A model generated the notes under the pieces. That model was not told where the DNA came from. It ran no database searches and saw only the letters and a program-made list of their open reading frames with translations. From NCBI RefSeq assembly GCF_019933155.2, contig NZ_CP082944.1, forward strand, positions 3,040,001 through 3,104,000: DNA of 64,000 bases, read 5' to 3'. The DNA is from Metabacillus dongyingensis. GTDB taxonomy: Bacteria; Bacillota; Bacilli; Bacillales; Bacillaceae. The position numbers were made by a program, and so were the translations under genes. This document shows positions 27,536 to 36,520 of this stretch, piece by piece; within the stretch, counting starts at the first letter, position 1, and every line of letters starts with the position of its first letter.

Positions 27536-27988
27536 TTAAATTTTCTTTTTAAAGGAAGTTAGAGATAAACGTTCATTTACTCTTGTTTCACCTATTTTTG
27601 AGAATCCGTTTTTTTCATAGAAATTTACTGCTGGTGTATTTTTGGAACCCGTTGACACTATTATTGTTTCAATGCCTTCTATATGGCTTTCAATGAAATC
27701 CAATAACATCTTGGCAATGCCTTTTTTAAAATAGTTTGGATGCACTATTAACCGATGTATATCCATTACATCTTTTTCAACCTTTATAGAAATAGCCCCG
27801 CATAACTCTTCGCTTATGTAATAACCAAAGAAAGTTTCACTACATTGCAGCAACGTTTCAACAGTATCTTTTAATGGCGGTATTTCATAAAAGTCAATTA
27901 TTTCTGCCTCTACCTTATAAGATGGGAGTTGAACGTTTAAAACTTCTTCAGCAAATTTCGGATTAGTAATATCAATTTTTTTAATCAA
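27536..27988 (-). CDS. GNAT acetyltransferase
   Basis: A 150-residue GNAT domain. The acetyl-CoA loop region reads MDIHRLIVHPNYFKKGIAKM, followed by FIESHIEGIETIIVSTGSKN and NTPAVNFYEKNGFSKIGE, all standard for the fold. The substrate cannot be predicted. The start is TTG (TTGATTAAAAAA) after GAGGG, about 6 nt upstream. It stands alone between hairpin repeats. Confidence 0.83.
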   Translation of the reverse strand: MIKKIDITNPKFAEEVLNVQLPSYKVEAEIIDFYEIPPLKDTVETLLQCSETFFGYYISEELCGAISIKVEKDVMDIHRLIVHPNYFKKGIAKMLLDFIESHIEGIETIIVSTGSKNTPAVNFYEKNGFSKIGETRVNERLSLTSFKKKI

Positions 27989-28084
27989 ATCTATCCCTCA
28001 TTTAATTAGATTATGTTTCATATTCTTATAAAATAGTAATCGCTAATTCCGTCAACAATGGACTACTGAAATAGTCCATTGTTG

Positions 28085-28112
28085 CTCAATTCTTGCGCCC
28101 GATACTTGAATA
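28085..28112. repeat. Dispersed hairpin repeat, copy R7 (partial)
   Basis: CTCAATTCTTGCGCCCGATACTTGAA keeps the GCGCCCGAT-TTGAA tail of the family, without a clear stem. Confidence 0.4.
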
Positions 28113-28149
28113 AACATTTTACTTATCTTAACTTAAACATGCTTATTTT

Positions 28150-28479
28150 CTAATTTATACTTTGATTTTTACTATTAATATAAGAATGTCTAAAAAACAA
28201 AAATAAAGGAAGAGCTAAAGATAATCCAACTGTAAACAGAGATATAAGACAAATCCATTTTTCTTTAATGTTATATTTTAGTGATTCATTGAACATAAAT
28301 ACCAAGAAAACAACACATGAGATTAAAAAATCAACTGCAAAAAAGGCCGATATCGTGTTAGAAAATAATAATTCCATTATTAAACCTAAATCAAGTCCAT
28401 AATCCCTGAGGAACTGAATAAAAAAATAATACGGAAAAACAGTACCAATTAACCCTAAAATTAAATATAATTTTTCCAC
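28150..28479 (-). CDS. DUF2834 membrane protein
   Basis: A 109-residue membrane protein with three helices. LYLILGLIGTVFPYYFFIQF and DYGLDLGLIMELLFSNTISA followed by FFAVDFLISCVVFLVFM are the conserved DUF2834 segments. Function unknown. GGGGAAATTATCC lies upstream of the ATG. Single gene in an otherwise gene-poor stretch. Confidence 0.8.
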   Translation of the reverse strand: MEKLYLILGLIGTVFPYYFFIQFLRDYGLDLGLIMELLFSNTISAFFAVDFLISCVVFLVFMFNESLKYNIKEKWICLISLFTVGLSLALPLFLFFRHSYINSKNQSIN

Positions 28480-28570
28480 TGGATAATTTCCCCTTTTTCA
28501 ACAAATTTACTATTAGATTACCATAACTAATTCTAAAATCGTTCAAAAAATATATATTATTTAAGATTCC

Positions 28571-28740
28571 TTTATTGAACAATCTGACCATTTAACTAAA
28601 GATGATAGAAAATGACTCTTCCACAATCCAGCCCGTTAGTTTAAGTGAAAATCATCACAATTTCTGTTCTGTTTTTGAACAAAAATTTACGTTTATATAT
28701 AGAAAACGTTCCTCAACAATCTGGCCATTTAACAGAACAC
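28571..28740. repeat. Two inverted copies of the dispersed repeat tail
   Basis: TTGAACAATCTGACCATTTAAC (28575-28596) and CTCAACAATCTGGCCATTTA (28711-28730) are about 136 bp apart in the same direction, and opposite to copy R5 (GGCCCGATTGTTG). Confidence 0.45.
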
Positions 28741-28782
28741 AAGCTATCATTTCATAACAGCTGCAGAAGATTTTCCATATTA

Positions 28783-28808
28783 AAAAGAGCAGCTACCGCT
28801 GCTCTTTT
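28783..28808. terminator. Hairpin terminator, either strand
   Basis: AAAAGAGCAGC, TACC loop, GCTGCTCTTTT. No intact gene ends near it on the plus strand, so it may be a relic or serve a decayed gene. Confidence 0.6.
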
Positions 28809-29184
28809 ATATGATTTGTATTAGCAAATAAGGTAATTTGACTGCTAGTTAATCAAGATATAAATGGGAGTTGTTTTGTTATTCTATTTATGTTTAACAG
28901 TCAGTTTATTGAACCAGTTTGCACCTTCAAAATACATTTTTCCAAATCCTCCAGAAGTATGGGTCTCTAGCAGAGACACGATTGATTAATTGTGAAAAAC
29001 ATTGTGACACATGCTGATGTACATAAGAAAACTTTATATTTGAAAATTAGAAAGAAATAATATCCTAGAATGAGTTTTCAATTTTTGGTAAAATCATTGT
29101 TATAATACGCATCTATAAAACCATTAACATTATCAGAGTTAATTAGTAATCTTTTATAAATAAACAAGGGAGAAGGGAATTATT
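28809..29184. other. Intergenic region with a short unassigned remnant
   Basis: No gene is supported. On the minus strand near 28889-28987 a short frame reads SGGFGKMYFEGANWFNKLTV and stops, which looks like the C-terminal scrap of an old gene. The family was not recognised. The rest is AT-rich leader of the MatE/ANK gene. Confidence 0.3.
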
Positions 29185-29226
29185 ATTGATTCAATCGAAA
29201 AAGTCCTGCCGACTAAAAAGATCCTT

Positions 29227-30519
29227 TTGTTTTTTATCCCCTTAGGATTATCAGCGAGCTTAGTTACGTTTTCCCATATGATAATTAATGGAACTTTAAC
29301 AAGAGGAGAGAATCCCGAGGTCATTATTGCTAGTTATGCCATAGCAATGAGCTTATTTGGCATAACAGAACGTCTTGGTGTTTTATTGCGTAATGCCTGT
29401 TCTGCTTTGGTGCGTGACAAGGTGTCGTTTAAGGTGATGACGATTGTTGGTGCTTATGTTCTAACGGCTTTAATGGTGGTTTCTGGAACAATTGCGTATA
29501 CACCTATCGGCAATTGGGTTTTTACTACACTTTTTGGTGCTAATGAGAACATGATTGCACAAATAGTTGATGTTTATCAAATACTGATTATCGTAACCTT
29601 TTTTTCAGCAATTCGCTGTTTATTTCAGGGAGTTATTATTATAAATAGACAAACGAAGTGGTTGACAATTGGAATGGTCATACGGCTCATCGTGATGTAT
29701 TTATTATCTTTAGTTTTTATTAATACCGGTCATATTAATGCCAAAACAGGAGCTTATATCTTTTTGGCAGGTATGATGATTGAAAGTATAATTAGTTTTA
29801 CAGAAGGTAGAATTCTAGTGAAGAAGATGGTTGATGATGATAAGAAACATACCATTACAAAAAAATCTCAAATTTTCCGGTTTTATAATCCGTTAATTCT
29901 ATCATCATTAATAATTGTTATGGTTGGTCCAGTTATTAATGTTTTTTTAGGAAAAACTAATGAAATTGAACTTGCGATTGCGTCTTATGCAATTGCCTTA
30001 AGTATTACACAATTATTCTTGAGCTTCTTCACTTATACTCATCAAATCGTCCTAACATTTTATAAAGATCATCCTCAAAAAGTTCAAAGATTCACATTAA
30101 TAATAGGGTTTATTCCTACAGGTATTTTGTCTCTGTTTTGCTTTACTCCAATTGGTGCCTTTTTTATTGAGCATGTATTAGGTGCAAACGAACTCCTAGT
30201 AATGGCAAGTTTGGATAGTTTAAACGTTTTTTTATTAATGACACTTGTTTTTCCTTTTATAGACTTTTGTAATGGATTATTAATGGTACGGAACAAAACA
30301 AAGGTGATGGTTCTTTCTCAGTCAGCCAATTTACTCTTAACATTTCTTGTTTTAGTCATAACTTCTAGTATTGTTCCATATTGGAACGGGAAAATTGGTG
30401 CTATTGCACAATCAATAGGAATGTTAACAGAATTATGTGTATTGGTTTTTATTATATACAGGGTTGAGAAGAAAGTGTGCAATGAAAAACCAGGTAAAAG
30501 CAAATATATAAATGGATAA
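29227..30519 (+). CDS. MatE/progressive-ankylosis-like multispan membrane protein
   Basis: At least 430 residues with about 12 membrane helices. PLGLSASLVTFSHMIINGTL and the later RNACSALVRDKVSFK match proteins of Bacillus described as MatE multidrug-extrusion relatives or ANKH-like; transport substrate unknown. A half-to-half repeat is visible (SYAIAMSLFGITE near 40 and SYAIALSITQLFL near 260). The start is uncertain. The same frame continues upstream as DSIEKVLPTKKILL, and GGGAGAAGGG lies 7 nt before an in-frame ATT at 29185, not before any ATG, GTG or TTG. TTG 29227 is the first conventional start but has no ribosome binding site. Confidence 0.75.
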   Translation: MFFIPLGLSASLVTFSHMIINGTLTRGENPEVIIASYAIAMSLFGITERLGVLLRNACSALVRDKVSFKVMTIVGAYVLTALMVVSGTIAYTPIGNWVFTTLFGANENMIAQIVDVYQILIIVTFFSAIRCLFQGVIIINRQTKWLTIGMVIRLIVMYLLSLVFINTGHINAKTGAYIFLAGMMIESIISFTEGRILVKKMVDDDKKHTITKKSQIFRFYNPLILSSLIIVMVGPVINVFLGKTNEIELAIASYAIALSITQLFLSFFTYTHQIVLTFYKDHPQKVQRFTLIIGFIPTGILSLFCFTPIGAFFIEHVLGANELLVMASLDSLNVFLLMTLVFPFIDFCNGLLMVRNKTKVMVLSQSANLLLTFLVLVITSSIVPYWNGKIGAIAQSIGMLTELCVLVFIIYRVEKKVCNEKPGKSKYING

Positions 30520-30756
30520 AAATTCTATAAATAAGTTTTTTAACTACATTGAGATGTTATTGAACCGGGTAAACATCTTTCTATGGGGGTCAATCCTGCC
30601 AAGCCTGAACTCCTTTTCATGAAGAATGTATGCGCTCACAAAAAATGTTTGGAATAAAAGGTACGGTTATATTCTTAATTATACAAGGTGGACAAAAGAA
30701 AGGAATACCGCGGCTATCTTCACCGTATTTAGATATGCAACAATAAAGTCGTTAAA
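30520..30756. other. Intergenic region, no supported gene
   Basis: About 240 bp without a convincing frame or hairpin, between the membrane protein gene and the intron relic. Confidence 0.35.
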
Positions 30757-31040
30757 TATAAGTTAGCTTCTTCCACAATCGCAATAGGTAAGCGTTTGAA
30801 GCTATCTCCGGCATTTCCCCTGCTCCACACGGAACGTGCGAGTTTTCCCCCATTCCGCGCTCCCTTTAACCGAATCTACTTGATCATAAGTTCACCGTTA
30901 CTTACACTGCAGCGTCCCTCCTAACAGAAGGGATGTTCCCAGGTTCCTATCTGATTGGGGCAATGCACCAATCGTTCTTTCCCGTTAGACTTGGGCTGTT
31001 CCTCTACTCCCATTACAGGAGGTTCATCAGTCATGCCCCT
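30757..31040 (-). mobile_element. Relic of a group II intron, RNA part only
   Basis: On the minus strand the sequence contains the highly conserved stretches that precede the ltrA-type ORF in Bacillus/Clostridium group II introns: CAATCAGATAGGAACCTGGG, AGGAGGGACGCTGCAGTG, AACGGTGAACTTATGATCAA, GGTTAAAGGGAGCGCGGAAT and GCACGTTCCGTGTGGAGCAG. No reverse transcriptase frame follows, and neither domain V nor the intron ends are evident. GC content is well above the flanks. A dead fragment of the ribozyme region, recognised from remembered intron sequences. Confidence 0.7.
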
Positions 31041-31373
31041 ATTTATTAAGTAACAATGCCTTATATTATAAATTATCATAAATTCAATTGAAAATTAAAA
31101 TTTGATTTACATTATTCATCAGTTTCGTGGAGCCGGAAATTGTCTTGCACCATCATATTTGCTAAACGTTTCTTTAAGTAAAATATTTAACACTCTTTAT
31201 AATGACATTAACATAAATATCCAACATTAAATTTATCATGTTATTAAAAAATCTGGCCCTTTAATGGAAAATTTAAATATAGCCTCAGTCAAAAATCACT
31301 CAATTTTTCTTAAACTAAAGCACACTATAGTTCTATAAGAAATTATTAAAAAACAGCAAGATTTTTTGGTATA

Positions 31374-31409
31374 AAAAGAGGCCACCCATAAGTATGGGCG
31401 GCCTCTTTT
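31374..31409 (-). terminator. Terminator after the YfhD-like gene
   Basis: AAAAGAGGCCaCCCATA and TATGGGcGGCCTCTTTT form a 17-bp stem (one mismatch). It lies 52 bp after the stop of the 50-residue gene at 31461 and has flanking T runs. Confidence 0.8.
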
Positions 31410-31460
31410 GTATCTGTTTTACAAAAATGAAAAAAAATAAATATGAACTTTTTTACAGTT

Positions 31461-31613
31461 TTATTTAGGTCTTGTAGCTCTTATTTTCCCACTTTCACCT
31501 AGCTCACGAGAAAACTCATCATCCACACGATCCGGTTCTATTTTTAAGTTTTTGGGAGTTTGAGGTAATGAATTTTTACTGCTAGATGGTTTATGATTGT
31601 TTGATCTTCCCAT
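31461..31613 (-). CDS. YfhD-like small protein
   Basis: A 50-residue hydrophilic protein beginning MGRSNNHKPSSSKNSLPQTP and containing EPDRVDDEFSRELGE. The LPQTPKN motif followed by a DxEFSxEL motif matches the small YfhD-family proteins of Bacillus, whose role is not established. GGAGG lies 7-8 nt upstream of the ATG, and a strong terminator follows. The gene is short, but the ribosome binding site, the family motif and the terminator all agree. Confidence 0.75.
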   Translation of the reverse strand: MGRSNNHKPSSSKNSLPQTPKNLKIEPDRVDDEFSRELGESGKIRATRPK

Positions 31614-31928
31614 AATATTGCCTCCTAACGAAATTTTTAGTCTTTATTAGTATGGCTAAGAATCACAGTTTTATATCTAGATTTGCTCTTAAACGAACAT
31701 TATTATCTTAAATCAGTTTTTTGGGACAGCTCCTTCTTATTGATCTAATGCACCCTGCAGTTTAAGTGCATAATTTAACAATCTATCCCCTGCCGCCCTT
31801 CGGTAATAACGAATTTAGAGCCGAATAATACCTTTTAGGTATTAATTTAATGCAAATTAACAATTAGAAGTAATGAGTAAAGGAGCGTATTATTAAAGAG
31901 AAATAAAATCATAAGTGAGGTCATTCAA
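31614..31928. other. Intergenic region, no supported gene
   Basis: About 315 bp between the divergent YfhD-like gene and the broken LysR gene. No gene is seen. The promoters of both probably lie here. Confidence 0.35.
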
Positions 31929-32624
31929 GTGGATTGGCATCAAATCAATTATTTTCAAACGGTTGCACAAGTTCAGCATATCACACGAGCAGCAGACCTA
32001 TTATCCATTTCCCAGCCTGCACTTAGCCGGTCAATTTTAAAACTGGAAGACGAATTAGGCGTACAGCTTTTTGATCGTAAAGGCAGAAATATCTATTTGA
32101 ATCGTTATGGAAGAATGTTTTTAAACCGTGTTGAGCAATCGATAAAACAAATTGAAATCGGTAAACAGGAAATATGGGATGAAATACATCCAGATAATGG
32201 GACGATATCCTTATCCTTTTTGCCTTCTCTTGGAATAAATGTTGTTCCCAACATAATAAGTACTTTCCAAAAAACTTACCCAAACGTCAATTAACACAAA
32301 TATCGAATCAACAAATTATAGAGCAATTAAAATCGAGAAATGTGGATCTAGCTCTTACTTCATTGCTTCACGATGATAAGGACGTTTTCTGTCAGTTACT
32401 ATTAACTGAAGAATTATACTGTATCAGGGTTAGTCGGTGCGAAATTGGGCATATCTTTGTTGCCTGATTTGCAGCTTCTGGATAAAAGGAAAGTCAAACT
32501 TATCCGAGTCAATAATCCGGTCTGTAAACGGGAAATTGGAATGGCTTGGGTAAAAGATGGCTACATATCACCTGTTGTGGAGGGATTTATTCAATACATT
32601 AATCGCTTTTTTATAAAGCATTAA
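31929..32624 (+). pseudogene. Broken LysR-family regulator
   Basis: The first 121 codons (GTG start after GAGGT) encode a LysR helix-turn-helix (TRAADLLSISQPALSRSILK) and linker, then end in a stop just after FQKTYPNVN. The next frame resumes QISNQQIIEQLKSRNVDLAL, and a third stretch gives LVGAKLGISLLPDLQLL to the end. The effector domain is therefore split by two frame changes, with part of it missing (LysR proteins are about 290-300 residues). It precedes an intact MFS exporter in the same direction, as a regulator often does. Not functional as read. Confidence 0.85.
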
Positions 32625-32644
32625 AGGGAGTAAGGTGTTAATCA

Positions 32645-33859
32645 ATGACTTACATCAAACGTGGAACATCTGAATTTAAAAAAGTTAATATTGCTTTATT
32701 TGCAGGCGGATTCTGTACCTTCGCTTTACTATGGGGAACACAGCCCTTACTCCCCGAGTTCGCAGAAGAATTTCATATATCACCAGCGAGTTCAAGTATA
32801 AGTCAAACTTCAACAACAGTTGCTTTGGCTATCAGCCTTTTAATAGCGGGTTCCTTATCCGAGATTTTTGGACGCAAGACTGTAATGTTCATATCTTTGG
32901 TCGCCTCATCAATACTTTCTGTCATCACAGGATTTGTTCCAAATTTCGGTTTGCTAATTCTATGCAGAATTTTACAAGGGATAACGTTAGCCGGTCTTCC
33001 GGCAGTCGCAATGGCTTATTTGGGAGAGGAAATTGAAAAAAAGAGTTTAGGTATGGCAATGGGTTTATATATTAGCGGAAATTCTATCGGAGGAATGGCA
33101 GGTCGTATTATTAATGGGATTTTGACTGATTATTTTGGTTGGCACATTGCTTTAATAGGAATTGGAATCGTTAGTTTACTTGCAACCATTATTTTCTGGC
33201 TGGTCCTCCCTCCATCAACTCATTTTAAACCCCGAACATTTAGGATGAAACACTTAGTAATCACATTATTTAGCCAGTTTAAAGCACCTGGACTCATTTA
33301 TCTATTTTTCATTGGATTTTTATTACAGGCTGGCTTTGTTTCTTTATATAACTACATAGGGTTTGAATTAATTAAACCACCTTATTCACTCAGCCAAACT
33401 TTGATTGGATTTATTTTCGTTGTCTATATTGTTGGAACATTTAGTTCAACGTGGATGGGGATGTTAGCAGATCAATATGGTAAAAGGAAGATTTTACAGT
33501 TATCGATAATCATTTTGTTAATTGGGGTTTGTATCACTTTAAACCTCAATATTTGGCTGAAAATTTTTGGATTAGCTATCTTTACCTTCGGCTTTTTCGC
33601 CGGTCATTCGATTGCCAGCAGTTGGGTTGGTGAATTGGCTGCCAATAATAGGGCTCAGGCAGCCTCATTATATTTATTTAGTTACTATTCAGGTGGAAGT
33701 GTAATGGGAACAGCAACCGGTGTTTTTTATGATCACTTTGACTGGCTTGGTGTTGTTGCTATGATTGCTGTTCTTTCATTAATTTCACTCCTATTTCTGA
33801 ATCGGTTAGGAACGGTTACAAAAGAAAAATTTAAATTTTCCCCTCATAAAATTTATTAA
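32645..33859 (+). CDS. MFS transporter, YnfM-like
   Basis: A 404-residue major facilitator with 12 helices. GCFALLWGTQPLLPEF-like opening (residues 25-39 read ALLWGTQPLLPEFAE) and the loop 2-3 motif GSLSEIFGRKTVM identify the family; the pattern of helix 4 (LCRILQGITLAGLPAVAMAY) fits the YnfM/YbcL drug or arabinose exporter branch. GGGAGTAAGGTG precedes the ATG by 9 nt. Its former LysR partner upstream is broken, so control may be lost. The substrate is unknown. Confidence 0.87.
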   Translation: MTYIKRGTSEFKKVNIALFAGGFCTFALLWGTQPLLPEFAEEFHISPASSSISQTSTTVALAISLLIAGSLSEIFGRKTVMFISLVASSILSVITGFVPNFGLLILCRILQGITLAGLPAVAMAYLGEEIEKKSLGMAMGLYISGNSIGGMAGRIINGILTDYFGWHIALIGIGIVSLLATIIFWLVLPPSTHFKPRTFRMKHLVITLFSQFKAPGLIYLFFIGFLLQAGFVSLYNYIGFELIKPPYSLSQTLIGFIFVVYIVGTFSSTWMGMLADQYGKRKILQLSIIILLIGVCITLNLNIWLKIFGLAIFTFGFFAGHSIASSWVGELAANNRAQAASLYLFSYYSGGSVMGTATGVFYDHFDWLGVVAMIAVLSLISLLFLNRLGTVTKEKFKFSPHKIY

Positions 33860-33861
33860 TT

Positions 33862-33882
33862 ACGCCTATGGGCGTTTTTTTT
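33862..33882 (+). terminator. Rho-independent terminator after the MFS gene
   Basis: ACGCC, loop TAT/G, GGCGT, followed by eight T. Confidence 0.75.
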
Positions 33883-33890
33883 ATTAAATT

Positions 33891-33960
33891 AACCGCCACT
33901 TTACTTTAGAAGGATAGGCAACACTTTATTAAGCAATCGCCCCCGGTAGCTGAACAAATC
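33891..33960. repeat. Dispersed hairpin repeat, copy R8 (diverged)
   Basis: CCGCCACTTTACTTTAGAAG is followed later by AAGCAATCGCCCCCGGTAGC and TGAAC. It shares TTACTTTAGAAG with the copy at 57.4 kb and a degenerate CGCCCG...TGAA tail. Confidence 0.4.
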
Positions 33961-34124
33961 CTTTGTATTTTGCTGCATATAATCTTCTTGCTGTTCACAC
34001 CAATATTCGCTAATATTTACCAAACTATGTTATGATTGATAGATAAATATATTTTATTTGTTTGGGACCTTTGAGACTTCTCTTAGTCAACCCCCCTATT
34101 AAATAGAAGGGAGACTAAGACGAT

Positions 34125-34424
34125 ATGTCCTTAGATCACATAGAATCTATGTTAAAAACCTTACAACAGTACAATAATTTTGAAATAACACTAACTTTCA
34201 AAAACAAGCATCAGGTTCCCATATTGTTAGTACGCTACCATAACAAGCGTTTTCAACTAACCTATTTGAATAATCACACGATCGAAACTTATGACTATAA
34301 TAACAAGTGTTTTCAGCTAACTTATTTGAATAATCACACGATCGAAACTTATGATTATATTGAACCTGCAGTTTCAGCTATCGATAAAGCTTTACAATCT
34401 GACTTAAAAGAAGCTTCTAAATAA
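34125..34424 (+). CDS. YkuJ-like small protein with an internal 20-residue duplication
   Basis: A 99-residue protein. MSLDHIESMLKTLQQYNNFE, a VRYHN segment, the repeated FQLTYLNNHTIETYDY and a final IEPAVSAIDKALQ resemble the YkuJ family (about 79 residues in B. subtilis). The block NKRFQLTYLNNHTIETYDYN is followed at once by NKCFQLTYLNNHTIETYDYI. Removing one copy would restore a length of 79. GGGAGACTAAGACGAT is the ribosome binding site. Function unknown; the duplication adds an extra strand pair to the small sheet. Confidence 0.75.
   Translation: MSLDHIESMLKTLQQYNNFEITLTFKNKHQVPILLVRYHNKRFQLTYLNNHTIETYDYNNKCFQLTYLNNHTIETYDYIEPAVSAIDKALQSDLKEASK
34241..34360 (+). repeat. In-frame 60-bp tandem duplication
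   Basis: Units 34241-34300 and 34301-34360 differ at only five positions, three of them silent third-codon changes, one changing Arg to Cys and one at the unit boundary. Confidence 0.9.
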
Positions 34425-34642
34425 TTTAGAGGTTTTTTATTTTTTTTATGAATTAATAAAATGTTACCTCGTGAAGCCCTTTTCACTTTTCTTGTGCTTT
34501 TTGTCTTCAGAATAGTAAATGAATACCGAACAGTTTGGGTAAGCATAACATAAATCATGACAGCTGCCACTGCACAGATAATTGCTAAGCCCGACAGTGC
34601 AATTTGCCAAGTCAGGTGAACTGTGATTGCCGACGGCGAGGG

Positions 34643-35059
34643 TCACGCTTTTCTGGGCGAACCTAGAACCTCCAAATAGTGCTGATTGTACATAATGCCC
34701 AGGATGTTCCCAAAAGGATCGACCACGGAAGCAGTTATGAACCCCTCGCCGCGCTCTGTGGGTGCCTCGTACTCATTCGCTCCCATAGAGAGCAACTTCT
34801 TGAAAGTTGCTGTTACATCGTCGACGTGCCAGTACACTACAGCACCGGCCGGGCCATTCGCTGATCCATCGGGCGCGTAGCGTCTATCGATCAGGCCCAG
34901 CTCGTGCTGGTAGTCGCCGAGGCGAAACTCAGCATATCCTGGACGTTCGAAGTATGGTTCGATGCCCAATAGCTCTGAGTACCACTTCCTTGCCTCTGCT
35001 AGATCATCCGTCCAAAAACTGACTGTGGTAAGTCCTCGTAATGTCTGTGTGTCGCTCAT
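34643..35059 (-). CDS. VOC family protein of high-GC type
   Basis: A 138-residue VOC protein: TTVSFWTDDLAEARKWYSEL opens the first module and SVVDPFGNILGIMYNQHYLE closes the second. Its codons are clearly richer in G and C than those of the neighbours (for example CTGGGC, GCCGGT and GGCCCG runs), which suggests recent acquisition from a higher-GC relative. AAGGAGGAAATCGATT precedes the ATG. The activity is unknown. The GC-rich stretch begins around 34560 and ends with the gene. Confidence 0.85.
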   Translation of the reverse strand: MSDTQTLRGLTTVSFWTDDLAEARKWYSELLGIEPYFERPGYAEFRLGDYQHELGLIDRRYAPDGSANGPAGAVVYWHVDDVTATFKKLLSMGANEYEAPTERGEGFITASVVDPFGNILGIMYNQHYLEVLGSPRKA

Positions 35060-35382
35060 AATCGATTTCCTCCTTAATGTTGAGTAATACGTTTCGATGC
35101 TAAACTAAATAATAGCTTCTAAATTAACTTCGATTTACTTACGAATAATCCCTTCTCTTATTCAAGAAAATGGCCCGATTGTTGATCAGAACAATTGACA
35201 CCACTCTTCAATTAAACTGCCCTTTAGTTGAAAATGCTTTTCTGGATTTCCTTCTCAATTGGGGTGAAAAATAATAGCTTGTTCAATCCGTAATAGCGCC
35301 ATCACCCACTTTTTCACAATGATCGCAGCGCCTACATAAAGCGGGGTTCCTGACACCTAAGGAAATTTGTTCGTAACAAACG
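35060..35382. other. Intergenic region with hairpin repeats
   Basis: No gene is supported. It holds dispersed repeat copy R5 (35151-35190) and the second short motif CTTCAATTAAACTGCCCTTT near 35205, also found near 57283. Confidence 0.45.
35151..35190. repeat. Dispersed hairpin repeat, copy R5
   Basis: CCTTCTCTTATTCAAGAAAA followed by TGGCCCGATTGTTGATC. The tail CCCGATTGTTGA matches copies R4 and R6. Confidence 0.5.
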
Positions 35383-35415
35383 AAAGCACACCTCCTAACC
35401 TAGGAAAGTGTGCTT
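35383..35415 (-). terminator. Terminator after the secreted protein gene
   Basis: AAGCACAC pairs with GTGTGCTT around a 16-nt loop, followed by TTCGTTTGTT on the minus strand. Confidence 0.7.
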
Positions 35416-35423
35416 ATTGTAAA

Positions 35424-36494
35424 CTATTTCGCTGTAAATGTGACGTTGTATGCTTCCGCCCAATCAGTGAGAGGAACAATCGTATACGTTTCGCCTGACG
35501 TTAATGTACCTTTCACATCAAAGATTCCAACTGCTCCTTTTCGTGAAGAAAAACGATATTGAGCATCAACTGTACTGCCATCCTCTGCTTTTAACTGCAA
35601 ACTTCTTCCAGCAAACAGCTCCATGCCGGGATCAGCATTTAGGGTAATTTCTAAAGATTTATTATCAATGGCATTAGCCGATTGAATGTTTAGCGGCTCA
35701 AAGTCAGCTGCTTTAAATGTAGCGTTCTTCACATCAGCCCATTCAGAAGTTACCGTGTAAGTTACACCGGGATAGAACGTTTCTCCAGCCGGCAGGCGGA
35801 ATTTCGGAGCTTGTCTCATGTCAGCTCCTTGTGTGAACGGTACATAGTTTGCTGTAAATGTGTCGCCGTTGTCACCTTTTACGGTTATGACACGGTCACG
35901 AAGAGATGAAATAATTTCATACTGTATGCCGTTTTCGTCACGGTTCTGACGGTCCAACTCAAAAGATTGCTCTCCTCGGTTTGATCTGTAAGCTTCAATG
36001 ATGTTCGCATAGTCTGTGACACCATCTTCTCGGAATGACTCGATCTCAAACGTGTCATCTGTTACTTGACGAGTATCACGGATATTGATTTTTTTATCGC
36101 TTCCTTTAAACTTCTTCGTACGTTCCCCTTTGTAGCTCAACGTATAAGGGATTCCTTCTTTTTGCATCGTCACGGGAACAATGTACGTGCTTTTTGCACC
36201 GATCTTCAATTGTGGTACGTTCACGATGCTCAAGTCATGGTTAAATGAGAAATGCTTCTTGATGTTTTCTAAGTTGCTTGGGTTCACATCTTCAGCTGCA
36301 AGCGGCTTGTTAAACGTCACTTGCAGTGTCATCGTGTTAAGTACATCAATGTTTGTAATGCGTGCTTCTTTCTGTTGCTGCTGTTGTGCTGACTTTTCCG
36401 CATTCACATAGTCTGATTGGTTATATGTTACAACACCTGCTGCTATAACTGAAAAAGCAAGTGCTGCTGTAAGGATTTTTTTACGTGGTTTCAT
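35424..36494 (-). CDS. Secreted protein with Ig-like/SbsA-like repeats
   Basis: A 356-residue secreted protein. The signal peptide ILTAALAFSVIAAGVVTYNQ is followed by a glutamine-rich linker. Repeated beta-rich modules then begin RITNIDVLNTMTLQVTFNKP and later LNIQSANAIDNKSLEITLNA, the pattern of bacterial Ig-like SbsA domains found in S-layer-associated proteins. No catalytic motif is visible. It probably acts in the cell envelope. It lies 26 bp after the ankyrin lipoprotein gene and is likely co-transcribed with it. Confidence 0.7.
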   Translation of the reverse strand: MKPRKKILTAALAFSVIAAGVVTYNQSDYVNAEKSAQQQQQKEARITNIDVLNTMTLQVTFNKPLAAEDVNPSNLENIKKHFSFNHDLSIVNVPQLKIGAKSTYIVPVTMQKEGIPYTLSYKGERTKKFKGSDKKINIRDTRQVTDDTFEIESFREDGVTDYANIIEAYRSNRGEQSFELDRQNRDENGIQYEIISSLRDRVITVKGDNGDTFTANYVPFTQGADMRQAPKFRLPAGETFYPGVTYTVTSEWADVKNATFKAADFEPLNIQSANAIDNKSLEITLNADPGMELFAGRSLQLKAEDGSTVDAQYRFSSRKGAVGIFDVKGTLTSGETYTIVPLTDWAEAYNVTFTAK

Positions 36495-36520
36495 TAATTC
36501 TTCTCTCCCTTTGTTATGGA

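Noticed and set aside
34464..34646. A 60-codon cysteine-containing minus-strand frame
   Set aside because: It has no family signature or good start, and sits in the tail of the GC-rich block. Not supported as a gene.
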